Source: Aquarana catesbeiana (lineage: Eukaryota; Chordata; Amphibia; Anura; Ranidae). From it: a DNA stretch of 64,000 nt. Of the stretch, positions 44,612 to 55,219 are shown one piece after another. The first letter of the stretch is position 1, and every line of letters starts with the position of its first letter. A program made the position numbers and the translations under genes. Location: contig NC_133327.1 in NCBI RefSeq assembly GCF_042186555.1, positions 331,832,495-331,896,494 on the forward strand. Direction: 5' to 3'. Below the pieces are notes generated by a model. The model was not told where the DNA came from and ran no database searches. It saw nothing but the letters and a program-made list of their open reading frames with translations.

Positions 44612-46208
44612 ATGTGTCAGATTGCACGGCCTGTTTATTAGAAAATATTAATGTATTTCTGGTTTTTGCATTGGCCCGGTTATATGCTTTTTTCAAACAG
44701 GCATGGCTGTAGTCTTGAATTTTGAACCTATCATAAAGATCCCTAGTTGCAGTTTGGAAGTCAGAATCTTTGCTACAATTGCGTAGATACTGGCTGTAGG
44801 GAATGCTCTCTGAGTAGGGAGGCTGGGTGGGAACTTTGAGCGTGGAGGATGGTGTTACCAGCTGAGGGTTTCCTATATAGAGAGGAGTCTAATTTGCCTT
44901 GTGAATTAATTGAGATTACCAAGTCTAGAAAACTAATGTTGCTTTGGCTACAGTGCATAGTAAACTTCAGATTAAAATTGTTAATTGAAATTATACGTAG
45001 AAATTCATTTAGTTCAAGATGAGTACCAGACCAAAAGATTAAAACGTCGTCTATATACCAATGCCAGGCAATAACCTTGTCGTGAAGATGACTCAGATCT
45101 TCTCTCGAGAAAACTTCCTTTTCCCACCCCCCCAGGTACAGGTTAGCATATGATGGGGCACATTTAGTCCCCATCGCAACTCCCTGCACCTGGAGGTAGT
45201 GGGAAGAGTCAAACTGAAACAAATTGTGTTTCAAGATGTAGTCAAGCAGTTCCAAAACAAAATTATTGTAATTGTTTGAAGAAGGACCTCTTTCATCTAA
45301 ATGATGCTTGATTACTTCAATTCCTTTATTATGGGTGATAGCATTGTAGAGGCTTTCTATATCAAGGGCTACGAGCCAAGTATTAGGGGGAAGGGTAATG
45401 CCTTTGATGGTTCTAAGGAGATCAATTGTATCTTTTATATATGAAAAAAGTGAAGTAACATGGGATTGAAGGTAACCATCCATTAAAGAGGAGGCATTTT
45501 CTGTGAGGCTGGAACAGCCAGAAATTATGGGGCATCCCGGAGGCTCTGTTAGGGATTTATGCACCTTGGGTAGTGCGTAGAACGTAGGGACCCTTGGGTC
45601 CTTTACGTTCAAAAAATTGTAGGTGTTGAGATCAATAATCCCATGGTGATAAGCCTTGAAAATAATGGCTTGAAATTTTGCCTTGAAATTGTCAATAACT
45701 GTTTTTGATATGGGGTGATACCAATTGTGGTTCGTGAGAATTTTTTTACACATAGTGACATATTGGGAAATGCCCATGATAACCAGATTTCCGCCCTTGT
45801 CAGAGGGCTTGATTATTATTTCTGAATTTGATTGTAGTGATTTGATGGCATCGTTTTGTTGTGGAGTCAAATTAGAGGACATAGTAAACGGGATCTTGAA
45901 TTCTTCTATTTCTCGAGAGGTTTGTTGAATAAATGCCCAGATATTTGGATTTGTATTCAAGTGTGGGAAGAGTCTAGATTTGGGCTTGTAGGTTTGTGGA
46001 GGGGGAAGGACACGCCAGCGACCGACAGTGCCGCTAAACTAGTCAATACGGTGTCGTCCTCGGTGGTGTGTCCCTCCTCCCAAAGTTTCATCAAATCCTC
46101 GATGGCCTGATTTTCTTGGAAGTTTAAACTAGAGTCCGATGGATGTATTTCCAAGGAAAGTTTGTCAAAGACAATTCTATAGAGGAGCCTACGAGCAAAT
46201 AGGTGCAA
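44612..46208 (-). pseudogene. PLE-1 N-terminal and reverse transcriptase domains
   Basis: The minus-strand pieces 46208-45957 and 45960-44773 overlap by one frameshift, and a second shift near 44780 leads to a further stretch up to the MITE. The motifs in order are KPSDKGGNLVIM and FYALPKVHK (RT 0-2), GCPIISGCSSLTENASSL, ALDIESLYNAI with the first catalytic Asp, GVAMGTKCAPSYANLYLG, WYIDDVLIFW with the YIDD active site, and FLDLVI...LYRKPSAGNT (thumb). These are diagnostic of Penelope-like polymerases, which lie near telomerase in RT trees. Only a few disabling changes are visible, so the copy is moderately young. Confidence 0.9.
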
Positions 46209-46419
46209 ATCTTTAATTAATAGAAATTTATCAAAGTGAGGAATCAGGACAAAAGGTTAGTCCTAATTGTAACACTTGTGCTTCAGCATCTGTCAACGTA
46301 TACTGAGACAGGTTGATTAGGGATAGTTGTTGGTCATTAGTCATGGTACGGGGCTGTACAGCTGGTAGCTCAGAAGGACATGGAGGTGTTATTCCTTGCC
46401 TAAAAAAATAGGTGCTAAT

Positions 46420-46888
46420 TTCCCTAGTTATTGGGGAATCTTGGGAGTGAGCTCTTATATCCTGCTTTGGTGGTGATATCTGTGGGGTGAGTGGCTACGT
46501 TCACATGATCTGTAGTGGAGATCCAGCTCATATAAAATGTATCTGCTTATGTTATTAAGTCTAATATCAATGATAATTTGGTCTTTTCTTTCTTTACATT
46601 GTCTAGTTTGCCATACCAATCTTTCTCTGAATTGCACGTCCCCTGAAGAAGCAATTAGCGAAACATGTTGGGCTAATGTGCAATTTCTTTCAATTTTGGT
46701 TTGAACCTACATATCTCATAACCACCCTGTTTTTATTATCTTTGTAAGAAGTGTTGTATCCTCTGTAACAAATCTGTTTCTTTTAAAAACATATTTTGTA
46801 CTAATAAAATTCATACTTTTTAATATGAAACTATTTTTCAAGTTTTGTTGGCAATGTTAAAGTCCCCGTTACTTTGTTAGTTTTGTCC
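46420..46888 (+). repeat. Right (5') terminal repeat of PLE-1, inverted to the left one
   Basis: Inverse copy of 27240-27722. The outer edge TTTTGTCC is at 46881-46888. Since the reading frame runs on the minus strand, this repeat precedes the N-terminus. It carries the hammerhead-like motif on the plus strand, that is, antisense to the polymerase. Confidence 0.8.
46632..46683 (+). ncRNA. Hammerhead-ribozyme-like motif, PLE-1 right repeat
   Basis: Plus strand: TTGCACGT CCC, CTGAAGA, AGCAATTAGC, GAAA, CATG, TT, GGG, ATGTGCAA. It is identical to the left copy except C-G-T for C-A-T in stem I, which keeps pairing as a G-U wobble. Core and stem I are preserved, which argues for selection or recent origin. 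Confidence 0.6.
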
Positions 46889-46894
<6 letters not shown>

Positions 46895-46953
<59 letters not shown>

Positions 46954-47030
46954 TATATATATATATATATACAGAGAGAGCGAGAGAGAGAGAGAGAGAG
47001 AGATATCTCTATATATATAATATTTGTGGA
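46895..47030. repeat. (AT)n and (GA)n microsatellites
   Basis: AT runs with scattered C and G interruptions from 46895 to 46970, then a GAGA run from 46973 to about 47003 and GATATCTCTATATATA. They abut the outer edge of PLE-1. Confidence 0.9.
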
Positions 47031-47501
47031 TATTAGGATAATATTGAGACATCTTTATATTTTATTTACAGTGGGCATTGAGCTCCCAAGCCATCAGATA
47101 AGTGTTCCTAATAATTAACTGCATATACAGTATCTCACAAAAGTGAGTACACTCCTCACATTTTTGTAAATATTTTCTTATATCTTTTCATGTGACAACA
47201 CTGAAGAAATGACACTTTACTTCAATGTAAAGCAGTGAGTGTACAGCTTGCATAACTGTGTAAATTTGCTGTCCCCTCAAAATAACTCAACACACAGACA
47301 TTAATGTCTAAACCGCTGGCAACAAAAGTGAGTACACCTCTAAGTGAAAATGCCCAAATTGTGTCCAATTAGCCATTTTCCCTCCCGGTGTCATGTGAAT
47401 CATTAGTGTTACAAGGTCTCAGGTGTAAATGGGGAACAGGTGTGTTAAATTGTGTGTTATTGCTTTCGCTCTCTCATACTGGTCACTGAAATTTCAACAT
47501 G

Positions 47502-47830
47502 GTACCTCATGGCAAAGAACTCTCTGAGAATCTGAAAAAAAAATTGTTGCTCTAGATAAAGATGGCCTAGGTTGTAAGAAGATTGCCAAGACCCTGAAAC
47601 TAAGCTGCAGCACTGTGGCCAAGACCATACAGTGGTTTAACAGGTTCCACTCAGAACAGGCCTCGCCATGGTCGACCAAAGGAGTTGAGTGCATGTGGTC
47701 AGCATCATATCCAGAGCTTGTCTTTGGGAAATAGACGTATTTGTGCTGCCAGCATTGCTGCCAAGGTTGAAGGGGTGGGGGGTCAGCCTATCAGTGCTCA
47801 GACCATACGCCACACATTGCATTAAATTGG
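47502..47830 (+). pseudogene. Tc1-like transposase, N-terminal fragment
   Basis: Plus-strand frames with stops read HGKELSENLKKK (first helix-turn-helix), then TGSTQNRPRHGRPKELSA, the GRPR-like AT-hook linker, and IRRICAASIAAK-type second HTH through AQTIRHTLH. This is the DNA-binding half of a Tc1 transposase. The catalytic DDE part is missing, replaced by the Penelope remnant that begins about 47880. Confidence 0.75.
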
Positions 47831-48589
47831 TCTGCATGACTGTCATCCCAGAATGAAAATATGTTTCAACATCAACAGGATCAGAAGTTTGGTCACCGCA
47901 TCCCGGTTATATAGAAAAAAAAGGAAAAACCCCCTTGGGAAAGTGGGTAATATAAAGAGTATTTTATTACAAAAAGTTTTTGACATAGTTTAAAAACCTG
48001 TCACAAATTGGACAGAAATGCACAATAATATGTGAATAAATAGTACTGATACATATACAGACACTCATGACATCTCTGATGAACATGACATTTTTGGCTT
48101 GATGCCCTTCTTCAGGGTATTTACAAACAGAGCAAAATGTCATGATTGAAGACAATGGTATATCGCAATACAGATCACATACCAGTGGTATCAAATAGTT
48201 GTATATGAACATAAAAGCCCTCGGGGGCCTCAGAAAACAGAAAGGGTGAACAGACAGGACTCAAAAGCGAAAAGACCCTCCAAGCAAAAGAGATATCTCA
48301 GCGAAGGTCCAAAAACGGGAAGGCCACAGAAAGGCACCAGAGCTGGTCTGATCTAAAATGAAAATATTTAAAATACTATAATAGCTCATGCCTCTAATGA
48401 TCATAGATCAAACACCAAATAGGTATGTGTTGTATATGTGTATATACATAAAGTGTACACACCTGGATGGTAAGCATGGGTCACCTTCAGGTGTGGCGGA
48501 TGTGGATGCTGCCAATATATGCACACAGGAAGCAGCATTTAACTTCCCAGTGATAGGACGCTTAAACCAACCCAATACGCCAACTGCAA

Positions 48590-48930
48590 GACAGTGGGGG
48601 TGGTTTATATGTTGTCCTGTCAGTGTGGATCTTTCTACATAGGAAAGACCAAACAGGAATTTCTCAAAAGGGCTTATAGGCATATTCTTAGTATGCAGAA
48701 GTCAAATCCAGATCTTCTATTAGACAGGCATGTTAGGGACGTTCATAGGGGTAAATTTCCACAGGTCAAATTTCTCATTCTTTATCGAGTACATCTGAAT
48801 ACCAGAGGTGGAGACTGGAATCGAGTGTTGCTTTAGCGTGAAACACGCTGGATAACAAATCTGGATGCCACCTCGCCTCCCGGCCTCAATGACATGGTTA
48901 GCTATCGTCCCTTCCTGGAGGGTTTTTCAT
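48590..48930 (+). pseudogene. PLE-3 GIY-YIG endonuclease domain
   Basis: VGVVYMLSCQCGSFYIGKTK is the GIY-YIG start, with KRAYRHI following; the helical part contains LDRHVRDVH and the frame reaches TAG at 48834-48836. In phase beyond that stop comes ETRWITNLDATSPPGLND, the conserved C-terminal end of the domain, so one amber codon interrupts an otherwise readable domain. No RT domain precedes it. Confidence 0.75.
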
Positions 48931-49377
48931 CTAGTGGATGGGAGGAATAGGGGATGCAGATGGAGACACGTTTTTGGTCATCCGAATGAACTGTACAAAT
49001 CTCCCTTCCCCCACCCCCTCCCAGGTAAAAACATTCTATATTCTATTTTCTTTCTCATGGCTGTACTTTATTTAACCACCCACTATGCCATATAGTAGGT
49101 TAAAAAGGGTATTTCTATCATAACTTTGGCTAAGAGCTTCTTTTAGCCCCTATGCTTCTTTGCTGTGCTGCAATTGTATATATTTTCACATGTCACTTTG
49201 ACAGATTTATTCAAGGCCCATTGTGAAACAATGTGTTGGATTTTGTGATTGTTCAATGTGTCTTTCCAAACTCTTGTTCAACTCTTTCCTGCCTTCCCCA
49301 TCATCTGATGGTGGGACTCTTTTGCGTCCCCCCTTCCCGGCTGGACATGTCTCACCTGGTGCACAAAGGGGGTGTTC

Positions 49378-49436
49378 CATGCTCAACATGTTTTGTGTTG
49401 AAAAATAACGCTTCTTCAGGAGCGTGAAGGGTTAAT
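49378..49436 (-). ncRNA. Hammerhead-ribozyme-like motif, PLE-3
   Basis: Minus strand: CACGCTC (stem I), CTGAAGA, GCGTT...AACAC (stem II), AAAA in place of GAAA, ACATGT (palindromic stem III with the cleavage position), then GAGCATG closing stem I with one mismatch. The G-to-A change in the second core box should kill activity. It supports the ribozyme reading of the better-preserved PLE-1 copies. Confidence 0.5.
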
Positions 49437-49440
49437 TACA

Positions 49441-50295
49441 GTTTTAAATCAAACAACATATGTGGATCACGGAGAGTGAGGAACAGAGCCAGTGGCAAGT
49501 GTGGCCCCCCATAAGTAGGCAGACATGGGGATACACGGTAAAAAGTTATTTTATATGGAGTTACGGGGTATACTGAAAGCCTGGCTACATCTCCCTGTGA
49601 TGTTAAATATAACAGTTGAGTTGTCCAAGAGAGGTAAAATAAGCTGTATGTATCACTGATTGTATACAGCCTCTATCACAAATGCAGTATCACAGCTTGT
49701 TCCTTATGCTTTAGGGCAAATACACAGCCATAGCCCTCCCTTTGGGTTTCATTATCCTCTCTGTGTAGTTAGCTCTGCTCCTCGTCTGCTGACTGCTAAC
49801 CCACAACTGGAAATGATCAGTGAATGAATGAATGAATGATTGAATGATTTGTAAAGCGCTGCAAATGCGAACTGAATCGCCTCAAGGCGCTAATGCGTTT
49901 TGTGTTGTCAGCTTCTTAGAAGAGGTAAGTCTTGAGTTTTTTCCTGAAGGCCTGATGGTTTTCTTCCATGCGGATGTGAGTCAGAAGAGAGTTCCATAGC
50001 CGAGATCCCTGGACTGCGAATCTTCATTCTCCCCTTGTAGCGGTATTTGGGAACGAGGAGGAGGTTTTGACTAGATGATCGCAGATTGCGATTCGGTGTG
50101 TAGTGTTTTATTTTCTCTCTGAGGTATTGAGGGGCGTTACCTTGTATGCATTTGTGGGGGAGGCAGAGGGTCTTGAATGTGATCCGATTCTTTACCGTTA
50201 GCCAATGTAGGCTCCTCAGGGATGGGGAGATGGACTCCCAGGTTTTTTTTCCTGTTAGCAGTCTTGCCGCCGGGGTTTTGAATGGCCTGTAGGCA
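49441..50295. other. Unclassified repeat inside the Tc1 element
   Basis: Includes (TGAA)n at 49820-49840 and a GC-richer stretch with an inverted pair GAATCGCCTCAAGGCG near 49870. No frame is convincing. It separates the Penelope remnant from the Tc1 right arm, which resumes about 50295. Confidence 0.4.
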
Positions 50296-50979
50296 ATTCA
50301 CACAGAATATTGACACTTTGGGCCCAATTTGGACATTTTCACTTAGGGGTGTACTCCCTTTTGTTGCCAGTGGTTTAGACATTAATGGCTGTGTGTTAAG
50401 TTATTTTGAGGGGACATCAAATTTACACTGTTATACAAGCTGTACACTCACTACTTTACATTGTAGCAAAGTGTCATTTCTTTTGTGTTGTCACATGTAA
50501 AGATATAATAAAATACAGTATTTACAAAAATGTGAGGGTGTACTCACTTTTGTGAGATACTGTATATGCAGTTAATTATTAGGAACACTTATCTGATGGC
50601 TTGGGAGCTCAGTGCCCATTATCAGATAATCAATGTGCCACTGTTCTGAAAATGGCCCACACTTCTTTGATTACCTCAAAGATTACGGAAGTTAACTTTA
50701 TGCTCCTTCCACGCTGACACCACACACCTGCACCTGCACCTGCATAAAATCTTTTCTGATATTCCTAAAACTTGCTAGAGAGGTTGTGGATCTGTAGCTA
50801 CTGGGATTGCCCACGTATCTGTCTTTTTTGGTCTGCTATTCACCACTAGATAGGGGTTATACAAGGGTTTCCTATCCCCAACGACCCAAGGGTTGTGTTA
50901 TTTCACTGTACAGGTGAACCACCCGGCCAATATCAGTGCTCTATTATCCCTCACCGTTTAAAAGCAGCAAAATCTCTTA

Positions 50980-51560
50980 TTCCTCTCTATTGTGTGGTGC
51001 ATCTGTACCGTGTATAGAACCTACTGCAGCAAAACTGACATTTATAAAGAAAAAAATGGCATTTAAATTGGCGGCAATACAATACATTTGCCAGCAATAG
51101 AAAAATGTAAAAAAAAAACCTGTGTGGGGATCCCCCCCCAATCAATACTAGGCCCTTTAGGTCTGGTATGGATTTTAAGGGGAACCTCACGCCCCCATAT
51201 TAAAAAAACAAAGTAGGCCCCCCCAAAATCCATACCAGACCCTTATCCGAGCAAGCAGCCCGGTAGGTGAGGAAAGGTGGGGGACAAGCGAGTGCCCCCC
51301 TCCCAAACCATCAGGCCACATGCCCTTAAAATGGGGGGAGGTGCTTTGGGGCAAGCCGATAGACTCTGACAGGAAGAATCAATGAACTACCACAGCACTC
51401 GAAGCACCATCGTAGTTCAATGAGAAGGACTGAGGACTGTGAATGAGTGACATGGCCGGGCAGGCGTTTAAAATTTTTTTTGACAGCTAGCAGGGGGAGA
51501 AGATTCCCTACTAGTTGTCACAGCGGGGGGAGTGGGGAGGGGGGGAGCGGGGGCTAGTCC
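50980..51560 (+). mobile_element. hAT-family fragment (same spacer repeats as the 33-kb element)
   Basis: The pattern at 51126-51230 (CCAATC..TAGGCCCTTTAGGTCTGGTATGG ... AAGGGGAACC) matches 33835-33900 in the same orientation, preceded by a T/A-rich piece like 33720-33780. It continues into a G-rich stretch (to 51560) with no terminus or transposase. Confidence 0.5.
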
Positions 51561-51904
51561 TTTCATAACATGGTACATGTTACACTTTGAATATGGGTGT
51601 AACATGTAACATGCTATGAAATGTGAACTTATCCTTTAAGATGAAAACTTAACAATGTAGTCTATATGGGCTTATTGGTGTGCATATTTTTGTAAGCAGC
51701 ACCTTTTCTTTTAAAATCAGTGAAAATATTCAAAAAAACCTTTCCTTCTAAGGTTCAATGCCGATGCCAATCCCTTTTTGTTGGCTTCTTCCTGGTTTTA
51801 GAAATTTGGTCACCTCAATTTGCCTGGCTGGGGTGATATAACTCCCATGCATGCATGGGAGAACATTTATTCAAGCAGAAATGAGATACCAGGATTGTAC
51901 ACTA

Positions 51905-52240
51905 AGGCTACTTTCACACTGGGGAGTCGGGGGGGGGGGTCGGCGGGGGGGGTCGGCGGTAAAGCACCGCTATTTTTAGCGGTGCTTTACCAGCATTTTT
52001 GCAGAGGTTTTTGGCTGCTAGAGGGGCATTTTTAACCTCTGCTAGTGGCCGAAAAAGGGTTAAAACTGCCCGCAAAGCGGCGCTTTGCCGGTGGTTCGGT
52101 GGCGCTGCCCATTGATTTCAATGGGCAGTGGCGCTTTAGGAGCGTTGTATATTCCGCTCGTACAGCACTGCAAAGATGCGGCTTGCAGGACTTTTTTTAC
52201 CATCCTGCCAGCGCACCGCTCCAGTGTGAAAGCCCTCGGG
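51905..52240. mobile_element. GC-rich MITE with inverted ends
   Basis: GGCTACTTTCACACTGG (51907) and CCAGTGTGAAAGCC (to about 52237) are inverse copies. Inside are a poly(G)-rich segment, a perfect 14-bp stem GTAAAGCACCGCTA with a TTTT loop (51959-51990), and the palindromic CCCATTGATTTCAATGGG (52108-52125). No coding sequence. The family (hAT or other) is not fixed because the target duplication is unclear. Confidence 0.65.
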
Positions 52241-54120
52241 AATAGCCTAAGGCACCATATCCTTAGGCTATTCAACCTTTATGTATTTTGGCAAATGCAC
52301 AGGCATTTATCAACAGTATGAGTCTCATACACCACGACAGCTTTCTTCCATACACTTGAGGAGGATAATCCACACACTTCATCCCTGCTGACTGGCTACA
52401 TTTAAAAGCATTAAAGCTGTCACATGAGTCATAGAGATGTCATAGAGATGTCGGGGGCAAGGAGGAGGCTTGCCAATGTCTTTCTACCAAATGCATACAT
52501 GGCAGATCATGCTTTGTGAATAACTAAAGTGAATTCTGAATTACAGACTGGTATTACTGGTACCTAGTATTAACACAATGATAATAATGATGACAAAAAC
52601 AACCAGTACAATTTCAGCCTACCAGCTATAGCAGTAATACATTTTTTAAAGTTACTGCACATTGTATGTGGTCCCAACAGTCACTTTAAGTCCACATGAA
52701 ACTCAGAATTTGACATTTCTGGTGGTGTCAAATACCTATGTTCCATTCCATTTGCTGTGGTGTCATCCTCTGTCCCCAGCACTAGTGCAAATCACACACA
52801 GTGGCATAGGGCTTGGAGGATGGAATCACAGCAACCAAAAAGGGAAAAAGCATCTGTCACTCCATGTTGGATGGTTAAGATCCTGGTGGAGGCTAAAGCA
52901 TTGGAAAAGAGTGAAGGTTATAGACAATTGCAGGGAACTTTCATATGGATATTTTAAGCAAATTGCAAGGTCACTTTAAAAAGCCCCATTGGGCACACTA
53001 CAGTGTAAGTATATCTCTGGTGTTTGACAGGAAAAATAGTTAAATATAGATTTAACCTAATTGCGTTTGTGGTGCTTCTATTTATTTTAAAGCCCAAACT
53101 TGCATACAAATATGATGAGCAATACCTCATACAAGAAACACAAACAGCCTTTAAGGAAAATCTGCAAATAATTGCAGTAAAAATCAACAGCCTGAAGGTA
53201 TTATTTTCCGTAAATAAATTGATTGCTTCTTTTTATTTTTCTGCCTGAGGCCCACTGACCTGTAAGGCATTGGATTTATTTAAATTCTTAACAGAATAGG
53301 AAACAGCAACCTTCCCCTTGTCTTTATCAATTTACTCACAGATTAATTTGTAAAAAAAAAGATTGTATGAGTGTTTTGTCAGCCACTATTAATTTAATGC
53401 ATATTAAATAAAACTATGTTTTTATAGAATAGCAGACACCTGAAAATGTATGTGCATGTTACATAAATAGAACTTTTTGTTGGCCCCCCGATCCCCTAAC
53501 GCAGTAAGGCATATTTTATGCCAAGTGCTGCTGCTCGGGACTGGGGTGACAGGGTAAAACCCTGGGTGAGTTGGCCACAGAAGGTGGCCTAACAATATTT
53601 ATTTCCAATTCATCTTTATATAGTCTACAAAAAATCCCCCCATTTTTTTATTTTGTAGCAAGACACCAAATGTGTGCCTATCTAGTAGTCTTTTTTTAAA
53701 CAATGGCAATGCTGTTTCTCTGAAAGCAGGCAAGCATAAAGCCTACCAAGTGCACAAAGCTTCTTGATCTGAAAGCCATTCTTCATCTCCAAGTGCAAAG
53801 TTTCATTCTCATCATCATCACTGTTACTGGAACATGTGAGAAGTGGGCTGAAAGCTTAATCTCTATGCGGTAAGATAGGGTGCTTTATAAAACTCTACTG
53901 CTCCCCATTCTATTCCTTCTACATGACTTCACACCCATAAAATTCCCTGGCAGCAGGTTGACAGTTCTTGTAATCAATAAATTATTTTTGCCTTAAGCAC
54001 AAATATTTTCTCTAAACAAAACTGTTTAATCATCCTGATTGTGAAAATAGGTTGCTAAATCTGTCTTAATATTTCCTCCAAAAACTGAGATTTTGGCACA
54101 GGCTGTGTAAAAAAAACTAT
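52241..54120. other. Spacer, no gene recognised
   Basis: About 1.9 kb with only short frames that lack family motifs. The plus-strand frame at 53024-53248 has a hydrophobic stretch but no start context, neighbour or conserved pattern. I see no repeat ends. Confidence 0.4.
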
Positions 54121-54126
54121 TTGAAC

Positions 54127-55060
54127 TAGGGATGGGCTTTGGATTCAAGTTTGACCCAAACCCTAACATGTGACTTCAATGATGTCAGGCAGCAACTCCA
54201 AACAACAGACTTGGGGGGCACACTCTAAAATGCATTTACTTTCAAGATGGTGCTGCTATAAGACCGCAAACAGAACAAAATAGATTACAGTGCACACATA
54301 CAAAAATGACATTTAAATCCTGCAAGGCTATTTAAAACACCTGAACATATTAAAAAATATGGGGATTTGGTTACAATATATGGCCATATAGTGCTAAACT
54401 CACTACTACATCAAAGTACTCCATTATCAGTGGGTCCTACACTATTCATGGAATGAAAGGTTGTGCATCTCAACCATGGGAGACAAACTCCTCTTTATAG
54501 GAGAACTATAAGGACTTCTCCTATAACACAGGTGGACACTAATAAGAGGTAATGAAGGGGGGATGGGGTGCTCCGACCCAAGGGATCTGGTCAGGACCCT
54601 TACAATGTACAAACAACAGACTTGGCAGCACTTGGCAGCAACTCCAGCCAGCTTGTTTACATTCAGCAGCCAAACTAGAAGCTTTTAGTTGTGGTGAGAG
54701 TCCATTGCACGCAAGATTGTCATGAACCGATCATTGTGCTTATGTCAGTGGATTGTGAGAGTGTCATTCATTGTGACTGATGGATGTACATTGCTGGACA
54801 ATGTGATTAATGATGGATTTACACCATGGGATTTTTTTGGGGACTTTTTTTTTTACTTTATGTACACGTTTCTTTACCATGTACATTCTTTTAGTATTTG
54901 AGTTAAAAGAGGTAAACTGGGCCACAGATGTGAGAGAAGCCAGCCAAGCTACATGCTAGGATAAGAGTCTTATAAATTTTGGGGGGACCCCATGCCATTT
55001 TTTTTTTTAGACAGAGTTCCCCTCTTAAAAATCATACCAGACCATCATCAAGGTTAACCA
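54127..55060 (+). mobile_element. Possible non-autonomous Ac-type hAT fragment
   Basis: TAGGGATGGGCTTTGGATTC at 54127 resembles the TAGGGATGAGC end of the 33-kb hAT, and the GGGGGGACCCCATGCC...CCATACCAGACC-like spacer lies at 54980-55045. No right terminus or duplication was identified, so boundaries are uncertain. Confidence 0.35.
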
Positions 55061-55219
55061 CAAGGCTTGCTTGGCTTATAGGAATTGGGACTGCTAAATT
55101 TGATGCTACACTGAGCTATATTCCCTGATCACTCGTATAGAAGTGACCATTACAGTACATTGGTTTTGACACAATTGGTTGATTTATATGGTACACAAGA
55201 TACAATATCCGGTACCTGA

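Larger units (their letters stand above)
27240..46888 (-). mobile_element. Penelope-like element PLE-1 with nested insertions
   Basis: The ends are about 480-bp copies of one sequence in inverted orientation (27240-27722 and 46420-46888). Between them, on the minus strand, lie an N-terminal domain, a reverse transcriptase, a zinc-like linker and a GIY-YIG endonuclease. The body is interrupted by an L1 (27914-31241), an L1 carrying a hAT (32752-43897) and a Harbinger MITE (44175-44608). Once these are set aside the frame is nearly collinear with a complete Penelope polymerase, broken by a few shifts. Inverted terminal repeats are a known alternative arrangement in this class. Confidence 0.8.
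47880..49440 (+). mobile_element. Penelope-like element PLE-3, short remnant
   Basis: Contains the C-terminal endonuclease (plus strand) and two hammerhead-like relics on the minus strand at 48075-48130 and 49378-49436, which probably mark its two terminal repeats. The RT is absent. It interrupts the Tc1 element. Boundaries are approximate because no target duplication could be read. Confidence 0.6.
47072..50618. mobile_element. Tc1/mariner element at the centre of a palindrome, with a Penelope insertion
   Basis: Tc1 ends CAGTATCTCACAAAAGTGAG (47128) and CTCACTTTTGTGAGATACTG (to 50562) face each other with TA on both sides; terminal homology continues about 230 bp inward. Outside them, 47074-47127 and 50563-50616 are inverse copies of one another with one mismatch. 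The transposase start lies at 47502-47830. A Penelope remnant and unclassified repeat occupy the middle. Confidence 0.8.
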
